From the NCBI GenBank assembly GCA_000827495.1, contig KN817563.1:124001-188000 (forward strand): DNA of 64,000 nt. Reading direction: 5' to 3'. Positions within the stretch are counted from its first letter, which is position 1; every line of letters starts with the position of its first letter. The notes under the pieces were generated by a model. That model was not told the DNA's origin. It was given only the letters and a program-made list of their open reading frames with translations, and ran no database searches. This DNA is from Hypholoma sublateritium FD-334 SS-4 (lineage: Eukaryota > Basidiomycota > Agaricomycetes > Agaricales > Strophariaceae). Of this stretch, positions 36,001 through 46,301 are shown in pieces. The position numbers were made by a program, and so were the translations under genes.

Positions 36001-37882
36001 AAAATTGGCTCAGATGGCGACGTTGTGATTGAGGCCATGGCGCTATTACGATGCATCATAAAACTTATTCTCAAGCTTCTGTCCGAGCCCGCTGCAGACA
36101 AGTGACCCCAGGACATATTATACCGGCGGTGTAATACTAATCTATCCGTTCTCTAGATCTATCCTGATTGACACCGTGGTAAAGCAATTTCGAACAGGTT
36201 TGTCTGCTATTGTATTATTCTGCGGAGACGAAAATCAATCTCGATTCTACGTAGCACGTATCTTGACGGACGCGGCATCGGCACAGAAAACGGCTACGCT
36301 TGTGTTCAAAGATATCTCGTGGTTATGGCGGACCGCTTACAACTGCGCTGTCCAAGGATGTTCTGAATGGGAAAATGCAGGCGACGCAATCTCAGAGCTG
36401 TTTGATATAGCGAGGGAGGTGATTACAATGTCATATGCGGGACATGGTCCGACTATTATGCTGACATTACTTATTACAGTTATTGGAAGCATGTTGCCAC
36501 GCGTCACCAGTCGAGCTTGATGCAGATCTATGTCTGCACTTGGCTAATTCCTCCTTTGCAGCAGTGTCTGGACGAGGTACGTTGTTCTCGTCATGTCTAG
36601 GAAAGGAGGCTTTGGAACGGCGTCGATCTGACGCCGAATCGAAGTGTTTTCTGTTCGAGAAATCATCGCGGCTACGGGCACAATCGACGTGAGTTATGTG
36701 TTTAAATTTCTAAGGTGCTCGGGTTAATCGTGTCCAGGACGGTCGCCTCCTTGCCATCTCAGCCGATATCAAGGCTGCAAAGGCTAAGATAACGGAAGTC
36801 TGGAACAAACATATTGTGCGAGACACCCACGATAATGAACGAATACAATATTTTCTGCATGTATTACGGGTGTTCCAGGCTGAGTTCTCTGCGCAACTCA
36901 AAGAATGGGAGAACCTATCCCAAGATGTCGACGTACGTGATTCTTCTTTACTTATATGAAGCCGTATACATTACATGCACAAACATTTCATCTTTACAGG
37001 AGATAACTGACTCCGGGCCACTGGCTGTTGGAACTTACGAAGCAATTGCCGATATCCTGGTACGTTTGTCGTTCATCTTACCATGAGTACTTTCGAACGC
37101 GATACGATGTGTAGTGGCTCGATCAAAGTTGTCCTGTGAAAGGTGCGCGTGTATTTAAGCTGTGTCCATACTCATGTATTCATTTCTCTCTAGTGCTATC
37201 CAAATGTTTGGAGGTAAACTGCACAGCTAAATTTGTACAGTTTCGCTCCTTCCTAACCTCCCACTAATGGAATTATTACAGGCGATCATGCGTGCTAGTC
37301 TGACCCATAGCGCACTTTCGGTGGAGAAGTTTTCCCGCTGGTTACGTGCGATCTGTACAATCACTCTGGCCCGGGACACCTCAGAAGACAGGCTGAAAGC
37401 TATTGGCTACGTGGAACACGCACTCAGCGTGATAGAAGACCACAGTGACAGTGATCAGGTCCGGAGGTTCCCATTCCGGTTCTGTGTATTGATCTGATCG
37501 TGCCGCTCGCACATGACGCCTATTCGACAAAATAGCCTTACCCCATGGACGAGCGGCAATGGCTCTTGGCCACAGCGTACAACACGGGTACCGAGTGTTT
37601 GCAGTCTGTGCCCATATTCTTGGCGTAGTTGTGAAACTGACGCAGATTGTCAGCGCTGCGATGCTCGATGAAGCGCGAAGATGGTTTGAGGCGTCTACTG
37701 TTATATGTCGCTTTGTTCCGGAAGGAAAACAGCGCGCCGACAAGGTGCGCATTGAATTATTCTACATTGGTCTTGTCATTTTTGCGAGCAACGTTAACTG
37801 ATTTTGGCATTGTGCCGACCTCAAGATCTCGGAAACGTATGCGCAACTCTTGGCTCGTTACGAAAAGAATGCGCAGGGCTAG
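33098..37882 (+). CDS. SPO22: Meiosis-specific synapsis/crossover protein Spo22/Zip4 (TEX11 family)
   Basis: TPR-like scaffold of the ZMM group, which promotes class I crossovers and synaptonemal complex assembly. I could chain 31 exons, all GT-AG with closing frames: 33098-33158, 33216-33386, 33443-33544, 33598-33695, 33743-33773, 33824-33891, 33942-34040, 34092-34146, 34217-34479, 34532-34553, 34621-34709, 34771-34855, 34914-34965, 35021-35056, 35100-35278, 35347-35402, 35457-35706, 35790-35804, 35864-36101, 36157-36197, 36255-36418, 36480-36576, 36660-36688, 36738-36932, 37000-37059, 37115-37142, 37194-37213, 37282-37458, 37536-37603, 37654-37744, 37826-37882. Product 998 aa. Family landmarks: KAGDAIQWLQRAF, KWSEAADWYLAGSHAIFK, CFRKAALCHIEQREY, IIRRCPNNEASTHYVIFLTA, FKDISWLWRTAYNCAVQG, TYEAIADILW, DERQWLLATAYNTGTECL, LDEARRWFEASTVICRFVP and a final ETYAQLLARY. 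The family call is strong. A few weak donors (33387, 34966) are less certain. Confidence 0.92.
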
Positions 37883-38525
37883 GACCATCCTGGACGGATC
37901 TAATTTGCTGGTACCTGCTTTGCTTGACTGTTCTCCGGTCTTTGCCCTGGCTTTCGACAGTCACTCTGAATCAGCTTTCCTCTGATGTCCGGCACTCTGC
38001 TTCGCGGATAATCTGTACTTGCGCTGTGCTGGCTCGTCTATGATATTATTGTTTCTCTATACTCTTGACAACACTTTTCCCCAGCTGGTCTTGGAAATGA
38101 TGTGCTTATTATATTGCATATAAATACCTGACGCCGCGTAGGGAGCGATATGGGTACACGAGTCTATGAGTGCAGTTGATTCTGATGTCTCGGGAAAACT
38201 ACTTTCGCTTCCGATATACAGGTCTGATTTAATCAATAATTTTGACCGCCAATTGGAAAGACAGTTACTAGCTGGCGCCTTCTTGGGGTTGAGATATACA
38301 TACGGAGCAGCAGCGCAGAAGTAACATAGTACCTGTCCTGTTGTCAATCATGGTCCAGCATATCAGGCCATCTTTTATACACAATCTAGGTCTTTGCTTT
38401 CCTTGCAAAGCGAGACTCTTGACTATGTTTTTGTATAGGTTAATGATTTACTTCATCACGCGGCGCTTCCACAAACTCTATCTACGAGTAAGCAAGGTGT
38501 CGATACCGAGTTTCGAGAGTTGACA
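37883..38525. other. Intergenic, between convergent SPO22 and the repeat-motif gene
   Basis: About 640 bp between facing stop codons. Short frames only, no motif. It should hold both 3' UTRs. Confidence 0.55.
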
Positions 38526-39346
38526 TTACACGCTGAATGTTTGGAGCAGCGCGCTGCTCCTATGCTCAGTATTGTGGCCCGTGTAATTGTTCACATTGAT
38601 GGTGTTTGTATTATGAACCGCACCGTGGAATGTTGGCTCTTCGTCAAAAGATTGCAGCGGAGCAACGCGGATACCATCGTCATTACCCCCTGAGGGCTGC
38701 GCAGTGACACGGATTCCATCGTCGTCGCGCTGCACCTGCACCGCCGACACGCGAATGCCGTTGTCCAGAATTGGCCTGGCCGCGACGAGCGACACATTCC
38801 TGGAAGTACTGTACGACGTGCCCGTGAAGTTGAGGGTGTTCGTGTTTGTCACAGTGCTGCTAAATACTGGCTGCCCTTTGTAGCTTTGTATAACAACAGA
38901 GCGATCATTGGAGCTGGGGATATCAGAGTCCATTGTATCGGTGTTCACCACCGGCGCCTGGAAGCTTGGCTTGTCTGTGAAGATCTGGACAGGTGCGGCT
39001 GGTGCACTGATTTTCGACGGCTGCTTGTGCGCGTCTGCTGTGCTCCTTGCGAGGCGGACAGTATTGATGTTGGTAACGGTCTTGTTAAACAGCGGGCATC
39101 CCGCAAAACTCTGGAGTGTCTTCAAGTCGACTCCAGAGCCCTGGTAGATGTTCCGGTTAATTACGGTGCCTGCGAATGTCTGTCCACCGCTGAATGATTG
39201 GGAAACGCTGGATTTGGTGCCAATCTCGTTCTGATGGACGACGTCGTCCTTTGAGCCGCCGCGGGCGATAGTGGATGCTTAAATGGAGGATAATTAGTGA
39301 TGGGTTCCATGATTAGAACTGAGACCGTACCATGGTAGGCACTCAT
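38526..39346 (-). CDS. Unrecognised protein made of repeated Q-x-F ... N-T-N-T motifs
   Basis: Two exons on minus, 39346-39331 and 39277-38526 (GT-AG, 53-nt intron, phase 1), give 255 aa with no signal peptide or membrane segment. The chain contains at least five imperfect units of about 22-27 residues: SQSFSGGQTFAGTVINRNIY, LQSFAGCPLFNKTVTNINTV, VQIFTDKPSFQAPVVNTDTM, IQSYKGQPVFSSTVTNTNTL, LQSFDEEPTFHGAVHNTNTI, plus a truncated LQTFSV at the very end. Between units four and five there is a second short repeat, three times D-(N/D)-G-I-R-V. Regular alternation of hydrophobic residues with Asn/Thr ladders is what beta-solenoid or amyloid-type folds look like; this is inference from the pattern. 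I cannot assign a family or function. Confidence 0.75.
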
Positions 39347-40026
39347 TATTTCGAGATGTACTCAAATGGGTGATAAAAAACGTCGAGCAAATTGGGGGAT
39401 CTGTTGCTCGTGAGATGTCATTTATATCACAAATGGGAACTTGAAAGCGTTGTTGTATACATAGCCATAAAGCTTGAGTGAAATAGTGTATCCAAGGAAC
39501 TCATTCATGGACATTGAGAGAAGAACAAGCGACATGGAGGAGAACGAGAACAATTGGGTTTCTAACGCATGGTTTCACGTCAACCAATTGAATATTTGAC
39601 CGCGAATGCCGTACTATGTTTACTCCTTTGTATTCGATTTCTAGTCCTGAAGAGGTAGTGGTAAAGGAATAAAAAATAGCCGTCTGTGCAACGACTTTGT
39701 TCTGACTCTGGCCGCAATCACGGTTTGACGTTGATAATGGCAACTTTGTGGGTATCGGCTAGACCACTAAGATGTTCTTGGGCGCGAGAATTTTTTCTTC
39801 TTATCAAAAGTGGGTCATATGTGGGATAGGATTGATTTAGAGCAAAGGTAGAGAAAAGGAAACGTTGAAAGCAAGGAGAGGTTCAATGGGGACAGGCGAG
39901 AGGAGGAATGCAAGAGGAATGATATCGCGGGAATTTAGTACTTATCTAAAATTAGAAAATATAGCCAAATGAGTGATGGCGGCGGCGCACGGACCTTGAG
40001 CTAATTCGTCCCGACCACGAACGGTC
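39347..40026. promoter_or_regulatory. Divergent intergenic region upstream of CUL4
   Basis: These 680 bp lie between the divergent start codons of the repeat-motif gene and CUL4. An 80-codon frame on minus (39501-39743) shows no motif. I see no distinct regulatory element beyond an A-rich stretch near 39780-39960. Confidence 0.45.
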
Positions 40027-42983
40027 ATGACAAGCGTCTTTCAACTTCTGTCCTTGCCAAACACTTCAGATGGTTTAAAAAATCTACGAATAACTGCCAC
40101 TGCAGCTGTGGACGATGGGTCGGGTTCACCTCGCAAAGTTGCTCGGTTGGCCACCGAGTCTGATTCCGCTTCCGCATCCAGGTCAAAGTCAAAGGCGACC
40201 AGCGTCCAGAAGTCTGCATTCCCAATTCAAATACAGATTGTCGGGGACTATCGTGAGCTTTCATGTTCCATCCACATGGTATTGCAAGTTGAGACGAACG
40301 GCTCGTTTGCAGAGAGCAAGCCTCCTGCTGGAGATAAACAACTTGCATTGCTTCGTCGATGCATCAGGATTATAGGCACTGTCAAGCCTGAGTTCACCAT
40401 CCAGGACCCTCTCCCAGCTACCTATGAGGGTATATTCAATGCATGTCGGTCGGCTGTTGTGGTATCTGGCCTGGGGGAGGATCTGTACAACATTTTGAAG
40501 ATCGAGCTGGAGCAGTCCATCGGCAGCATGTCAAAGCTCCTAATGAGCTCTAAACATGAGGATGTTGCCTGGATCTCACTGTTTAACGACCTCTTTTCCT
40601 GGTTCGAGGGACAAATCGTAAGTTGGTCCGGCTTAACTTGGTGGCGCATACTAACCTCTTGGGTAGGCCCTCCTAACGTCGCTATTGACGTATCTAGACC
40701 AGGTCTATGTTGTCCAACACAGGGATACGTTGAATGTCCGGTGAGTAACGAAGGGTTCGTGATTCAAATACGCTACCGGGATCTGAATTTCACCTCTAGC
40801 GATCTTGCATATTCCCTCGTAAGCGAGAGAATATTCCTCTCTGCCGATATCGTTTCGAGGCTGCTCGCCGGCGTGAAAACCTGGGTTCTTGCAGAGCGCC
40901 TTTCTCATTCGGCACACCCCAATCGTGCAGTCATACCTGTCCTCGTTAGCCACCTGCTCCGACACCATCAGTATACTGCCATCGAAAAGGAATATGTCGA
41001 CCTTACACAGTCGTTCTACCAGCAGGAATCTGCAGAGAAAGCCGAATCCCTCAAGGCTGAACCCAGAGTTTTCTTTGAGCAAGCGTGTACGCGCATTAGC
41101 GAAGAGTCTGCCCGTGTGGAGGCTGTACTCCCTGTATCTGCATGGAGCCTAGTGAGGACATCGACAGAGTGGGCATTATGGGGGGGAAGAGTAGAGTGGA
41201 TTTGCAAATCAAGTAAGTCCTTGTATATTCATTTTCGGGGGCTGCTTACTGATTTACATTAGTCGTATCTGGTTGTATGTCGGAGCAAGATTTCGCAACA
41301 TTAAAGAAAATGTATTCCTTGTTTTCCCGCGTATCTGGTACCAGCGCTCTGTGCAACGCATTTGCAATGCATGTCCGCGTATGTGTGCTGCAGAAAACCT
41401 AGCATCCGTCTTTGACTGACTTTGGTGTGCTTAGACAACTGTTGCAACTATTGTGTCCGATGAGACTCAAGACGACAATATGGTCCAAAGGCTTCTCGAC
41501 TTCAAAGAATTTGCTGACCAGACAGTTGTCAAGTCATTCGTCGCGGTGGCCGATTCTCGTCCTACTGACTCGTCGGCCACTGACCCTCCAGAGGCCTCGA
41601 CTAGTAAACTTCCCGACATGCAGCCAGACCAGAAGTTCCTCTACGCTATCACAGACGCCTTTGCCACAGGTTTCAAAGCTCGCCGTTCCAAGCCTGCTGA
41701 GATGATTGCCAAATATGTCGACAGGGCGATGCGCAAAGGGCAGGGAAAGGCCTCCGATACCGAGTTCCAGGGCCTACTCGACAAGGTGCTCGCTCTATAC
41801 CGTTTCACGGACGACAAAGATGTCTTTCGGACGTTCTACCACCGCAGCTTGGCGCGGCGGCTACTGCTGGAAAAGAGCGCGTCGGACGACTTTGAGAGGG
41901 CCGTGCTGAAAAAGCTTAAAGAGAGTATGCTTATTACTCGCTTGTTCCCAAGTCCATAACGCTGATCGCGCGTTCTGCAGAATATGATCCTGAGTTCGGT
42001 ATGGGCGAAGAGATGTTCAAGGATTTGGCGCTTTCGCGGGAGTCGATCACGGAATACCACTCCAAGCTCCCGGACGACAGTCCCGGGAACCAGTTGAATG
42101 CGATGGTGCTGAAGCGCAGCGCGTGGCCCTTTACGGCGCAGAAACATACAGTCGATTTGCCTCCAAATGTACGTCTCCAACGCTCTCGATTTTTTCATCA
42201 TGTGTATGTTGATCCGGGCTATAGATGCAAGAAGAATTGACCAAGTACACGGAATTTTACAAAGCGGCGCACACTGGCTATGTCCTCGACTGGGATCACA
42301 GTCTGGGCAGCGCTACCCTCAAAGCGCGATTCAACGCAGGTGTCAAGGAACTTTCCGTCAGCTTGTACCAGACCATTGTTCTACTTCTGTTCAACGGGGC
42401 GGTGACCATCCCGTTTGGCGATATCAAGGAGCAGACCCGAATGGGTGCGTCTTATTTCCCTGCGAAGTGTCACGACCATTCAATGTTTATTGTTTTTCAA
42501 CAGAGGATGCTGAATTGCGGCGGGTCCTTCAGAGTCTTGCCTGTGGAAAGAAGAAAGTCCTGAAGAAGTCGCCGCCTGGCAAAGATGTGAACGACGCCGA
42601 TGTGTTCCGGTTCAACGTGGATTTTGACGATCCGCATGCCAAGATCCACATAAACTCTATCCAAGTCAAAGTTTCGGTGCGGTTCTTGGAGGTCTATTAT
42701 TGTACTCTTCTGATACCCGTATTCCCAGCCCGAGGAGTCAAAGCGCACGAATGCCTCGATAGAGGATGACAGGAAGCACTACCTCGACGCAGCCATCGTG
42801 CGCCTCATGAAGGCGCGCAAGGAGATGTCGTACGAGCAGCTCAAGGCCGCGACGATCGATGCGGTCAAGGGACACTTTGTGCCGCAGGTTGACACCATCA
42901 AGAAGAGGATTGACTCCTTGGTGGAGATGGAGTACCTGGAGCGAAGCAAAGAAGACAGGAACAAGTACAAGTATATCGCGTAG
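40027..42983 (+). CDS. CUL4: Cullin-4, scaffold of CRL4 ubiquitin ligases
   Basis: Scaffold that joins a Ddb1-type adaptor to Rbx1/E2 for nuclear ubiquitination (replication licensing, DNA repair, heterochromatin). Exons: 40027-40617, 40667-40740, 40800-41212, 41263-41378, 41435-41924, 41981-42168, 42225-42444, 42504-42676, 42729-42983; all GT-AG, 839 aa. Typical cullin-homology blocks: KPAEMIAKYVDRAMRKG, DKVLALYRFTDDKDVFRTFY, LARRLLLEKSASDDFE, SVSLYQTIVLLLFNG, then the CUL4-like AELRRVLQSLACGKKKVLKK. The C-terminal winged helix has the neddylation site in AAIVRLMKARKEMSYEQL (Lys at about 783) and ends YKYIA, as CUL4 proteins do. The N-terminus (first ~70 residues) is Ser/Lys-rich with a KVARL patch that may be a nuclear signal. 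CUL4 rather than CUL3 or CUL1 is favoured by the LACGKKKVL block and the end. Confidence 0.95.
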
Positions 42984-44133
42984 ACTCGGAGGTGTTCGCT
43001 GCTGGTGACCAGTTAGCTAGATTGGCCGGTTTTCCGAAGTAAATGTTCCTTTCCGGATCCCGGACGAAAGGCTGCTCTTAGGACGTATGCTCAGTTGGTT
43101 GAGCACTTGGGTGACAAAGTCGTCGCACTTGCTGCAATTACGACACTGCGTCCCACTTTGAGAACCCTTATTTTGGGTATCACTGGCCATCAGGTAGATC
43201 CACAGGTGTTAGCTATCCAGTCCGAATCCAGCTGCCACTTTACCCTTGCAATTCAAAAGCCAATCTACGCCGACTAGGTCAACCCACGTTTTCCCGGGAT
43301 TTTTCAACATATAACTTTGGTCCAAGTTCAGCATCCCCGAATGCACGATTACATCGCGTCCTTCGGCCCCTTTGTCATAGGCATATTTTCAGATATTATA
43401 ATAGACTACCGACATGCAATCGCATCGCCATGCACAAATGGTCCGTGGCGTGGAGCCTCGTTCTTGGAAATGATTCGTAACTCTACGGGTCTCAACAACT
43501 ACATGAAGACTGCAATTCACGTTCCACGACCTCAGCGTCGACATCTCTTACGCTTTGCGAATTTCTGTCCAAATTCCGTCACTTGCGAGGATTCCACCTC
43601 CTTTCGGCGGGCAACGGAAAGCAGTATCGCTCGTGGACTAGGTGGGCTGCCCGCTCCGTCGATTGGGAGGCCCGCTAGCTGCGGCGCACTGCATCCACGC
43701 CCCCGGCATGGAGACGCTAGGCCTCGGGCACTTCCAAAACTTTCCGTTGGATGAATTTCACGCCATCCACCAAGCGGGGTCCTTGTGCAATCTCTTTACC
43801 GGAAACCTGAATATTGAAATTACCATGATCCATACCGACTGTCTGATGCACAATTTCGACTCAGGCCTCAATAATATTGACCATTTTCTGATCAGGCAGT
43901 GAAGCCGTTCCTTGGCCCGAATAAATCAGTCCTCAAAAATAGTCCGACAATGAACCACTCATGTACTGGATTTGTCTGCCATATAACCAGTTACTAACCC
44001 AGCAGAATCTGAGGCGTCCCACACGGTCCTTTGTACAAGCACGCAAGTACAAACGCTGGAGCCGAACGGTGCGGCAGTGCTCGATTTCTGGTTAGCCCCA
44101 AGTTAGCCCTGCTCGACACTTAATTTTGCTGTT
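42984..44133 (+). pseudogene. LRR/F-box-like coding remnants in shifting frames
   Basis: After the CUL4 stop, coding-like pieces appear on plus in different frames: ALAAITTLRPTLRTLILGIT near 43125-43185, RRHLLRFANFCPN near 43530-43570, a continuing piece (LRGFHLLSAGNGKQYRSWTR) near 43583-43645 in another frame, and METLGLGHFQNFPLDEFHAI near 43710-43770. Leucine-rich F-box proteins, common in mushroom genomes, have this texture. I could not connect the pieces through plausible introns, so decay or an unresolved exon structure are both possible. Confidence 0.3.
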
Positions 44134-44499
44134 ATGATGATGAAAACGGAAAGGCCCAATGACCTGTACATGATTGAGTTGAAGGAGGTTGAAGGACGGG
44201 ATACTGCGGCGCTCACCACCCTTCGACTCAGCGTAACTGGCCCGCCTCCACGAGTCGGCGACGACCACTTTGGCGGTGTGATCGAGTCGCTAGTGCGGCT
44301 ATCCCGAAACTTGCCCCGGCTCACATCCTTCGTCTATACCCTCAACACTGCCGCCATTTTCTCCGCGCACGAATCAATGAAATCCAGATACACCGCGCTC
44401 GACGCACTGCATTTCCAGGCTCGCGCCAATTTTGGTTCATCGTGTTCGTCACCGCGTCTAATATTGGCCTATACGAAGACAACGAAAGTTCTCGTATGA
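44134..44499 (+). CDS. Hypothetical protein, 121 aa, LRR/F-box-like texture
   Basis: Single open frame starting MMMKTERPND, with HFGGVIESLVRLSRNLPRLT and SRYTALDALHFQARANF. It lacks a recognisable domain but resembles the leucine-rich parts of mushroom F-box proteins. It follows the remnants at 43.1-43.8 kb and may be part of the same old gene. No intron signal was needed to read it. I cannot give a function. The following 650 bp up to the next gene show no supported feature. Confidence 0.3.
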   Translation: MMMKTERPNDLYMIELKEVEGRDTAALTTLRLSVTGPPPRVGDDHFGGVIESLVRLSRNLPRLTSFVYTLNTAAIFSAHESMKSRYTALDALHFQARANFGSSCSSPRLILAYTKTTKVLV

Positions 44500-45146
44500 C
44501 TATAGAAATAGTATGATGGTAAAGTCGTACCACCGAGCTCAACGCGTTGGATACTGCGATTACCAATATCATCAAGTTGGCACGAAGCCAACTCGATTTT
44601 GTGCTCGTGAGGGAATCAAGATGGGCGTCATGGCACGGCAATGACGCGGCACTGGCGAGGTATGGGCTTGAATACGACAACATATATTGTAGCGGCAGGG
44701 CTTCAGCGGAGACCAATCAGATGGGTGAAAGGGGTAAGTATTGAAAGAGTGGAAATGATCTCAAATACATAAAAGGAAATTTTATTCTTTTTAGGGATTG
44801 GGCCGGGCTCGATTTATTTATAGATACTTCAGAACGAACACCCTGTAGAACTATGGGCTACTGGGTGAGTGCTGGATAAATAAGCGCTGGAGTTGGGCTG
44901 CAACGATGTATCATGTAGGACTCAGGAGGCTCATCTGATTTTACATAATGTCACTTAGCCGGCCCTATTCGGCAGAAGCAATTGCCTGTCTAAAATCGTA
45001 CGAGTTAAGGGCTATTAAGGGCTTTGTCATAAGTAGTTCGGCGCGCAGGTACCACTTGCTCAACCTCCTCCAATTCATTTTGAGCACCAACGTTTCCAAT
45101 CCTCAATTGATGTCGAGCGAGAAATCATGTCCAAAAAACCTTTAAT

Positions 45147-46301
45147 ATGTACGTCTTCGAGTATCTTTTCGCAAGTTATCCAATCCTAAATACTTCGCAT
45201 ATCAATGGGTCCCTGCTGCCATTAGTCATTTTTCCGGTGTTTCTCGCTTTGGCGGTGAAGTACATGTACATGGACCACCTAGAAGCGGGAGTAGACCAAC
45301 ATATCGCTGGGCTCTGCAGTCGAAGTGGAACTTTCCCAAAACATGTCGACTTTCGCCGGTCGTACTCGCGCAACTACACGGGCATTTTTTCCATTGACAC
45401 AAGCGATCCGGGGCCATGTGCTGTCGTCGCGTTCTTTCACCTCCTTTTAGATGCCCCAACCATTGCTTCAAGCCGTTTCCTAACTTATTTGCTGGGAACC
45501 GGGATCCCTTGCATCTTGGTGCCTTTCGTCGAAGGATATAGATACGCAGGAAGACAGCACGCGCTCCTCCGATGGCCAACTCTCTGGCTTTTAATGACGC
45601 AAGCAGCGACAATGGCGCTCACATTCCCGCTCTACTTTTCGTTGCTATTATTTTCGAGAGAGGGCCCAAAAGAAAGTACTGGAGAGGGAGCGAAAGACAT
45701 CCGAGCAGTCACAAACGCGTCCCGCCTTGCTCACGCGATGAAACCGGGACAGGCTCAGGCGCTTCTCCTTGGGCTAATAGTTGGGGCGGTCATCCCATCG
45801 GCGGCAATGGTGCTCGCCAATGACGCTTGGGTGACATGGGGATGGCAGTTTTACCCCATATACATTGCACTTGTTCGCGACCTCTACCTCTATATTCAAG
45901 GACCACCAGAGGAGTCTCCAAGAACGCACAGGTTGACGAAGACGAGCTATCTATGGGTGATATACCTTGGGGCGTTCGGGGTCGCGGCTGTGACGCACGC
46001 ATGGATCGTCTGGCCACTAATATTGGTGGGGGACTTTACCGCCCTGCAAAACCTCCTTGTGCCGTTAGTGGCATCGTCGGCGTTGGACATGCACCCCAGT
46101 CAACAGGGCCACAATTTTCTCAAATGGGATTACCTCCTTGGATCTCTCTGCGTTGCGACCGGGCTGCTGTGCGCGACGGGGAGCTACCGACAAGCGCGAA
46201 AGATGTTTATGTGGTGTGTCTTCGCGGTCCCGATTTTCGGCTTTGGTGGTGCGATCGCGGGGATTCTTGTGTGGCGAGATTTATTGCCTGAGGTTTATTA
46301 G
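45147..46301 (+). CDS. Multi-pass membrane protein of unknown function (intronless)
   Basis: One continuous frame of 384 aa. Hydrophobic segments suggest eight or nine membrane passes, at about residues 24-41, 92-106 (weak), 111-131, 143-170, 205-224, 231-250, 269-295, 324-342 and 351-373. Conserved-looking loops include DDAP-like LLDAPTIASSRFLTYLLGTG, PFVEGYRYA, LLRWPTLWLLMTQAATMAL, IPSAAMVLANDAWVTWGWQF and HNFLKWDYLLGSLC. There is no cleavable signal peptide, and the first ATG of the frame is used. I feel I have seen similar fungal integral membrane proteins but cannot name a family safely. It is intronless while nearly all its confident neighbours have many introns; the 3' side (46302 on) has a poly-pyrimidine stretch consistent with a UTR. 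Confidence 0.75.
   Translation: MYVFEYLFASYPILNTSHINGSLLPLVIFPVFLALAVKYMYMDHLEAGVDQHIAGLCSRSGTFPKHVDFRRSYSRNYTGIFSIDTSDPGPCAVVAFFHLLLDAPTIASSRFLTYLLGTGIPCILVPFVEGYRYAGRQHALLRWPTLWLLMTQAATMALTFPLYFSLLLFSREGPKESTGEGAKDIRAVTNASRLAHAMKPGQAQALLLGLIVGAVIPSAAMVLANDAWVTWGWQFYPIYIALVRDLYLYIQGPPEESPRTHRLTKTSYLWVIYLGAFGVAAVTHAWIVWPLILVGDFTALQNLLVPLVASSALDMHPSQQGHNFLKWDYLLGSLCVATGLLCATGSYRQARKMFMWCVFAVPIFGFGGAIAGILVWRDLLPEVY

Noticed and set aside
37604..37653. Alternative SPO22 introns of 29 or 38 nt near this point
   Set aside because: Too short for splicing; a donor at 37604 gives a 50-nt intron and restores the conserved ECLHAAMLDEAR order.
43084..43118. tRNA-like D-arm (GCTCAGTTGGTTGAGC)
   Set aside because: The hairpin resembles a tRNA D-stem, but no anticodon arm, T-arm (GTTCRANNC) or matching acceptor stem follows within 75 nt.
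43095..46301. Secondary-metabolite cluster around the multi-pass membrane protein
   Set aside because: No synthase, P450, oxidoreductase or transporter genes lie next to it; neighbours are CUL4 and a G-alpha.
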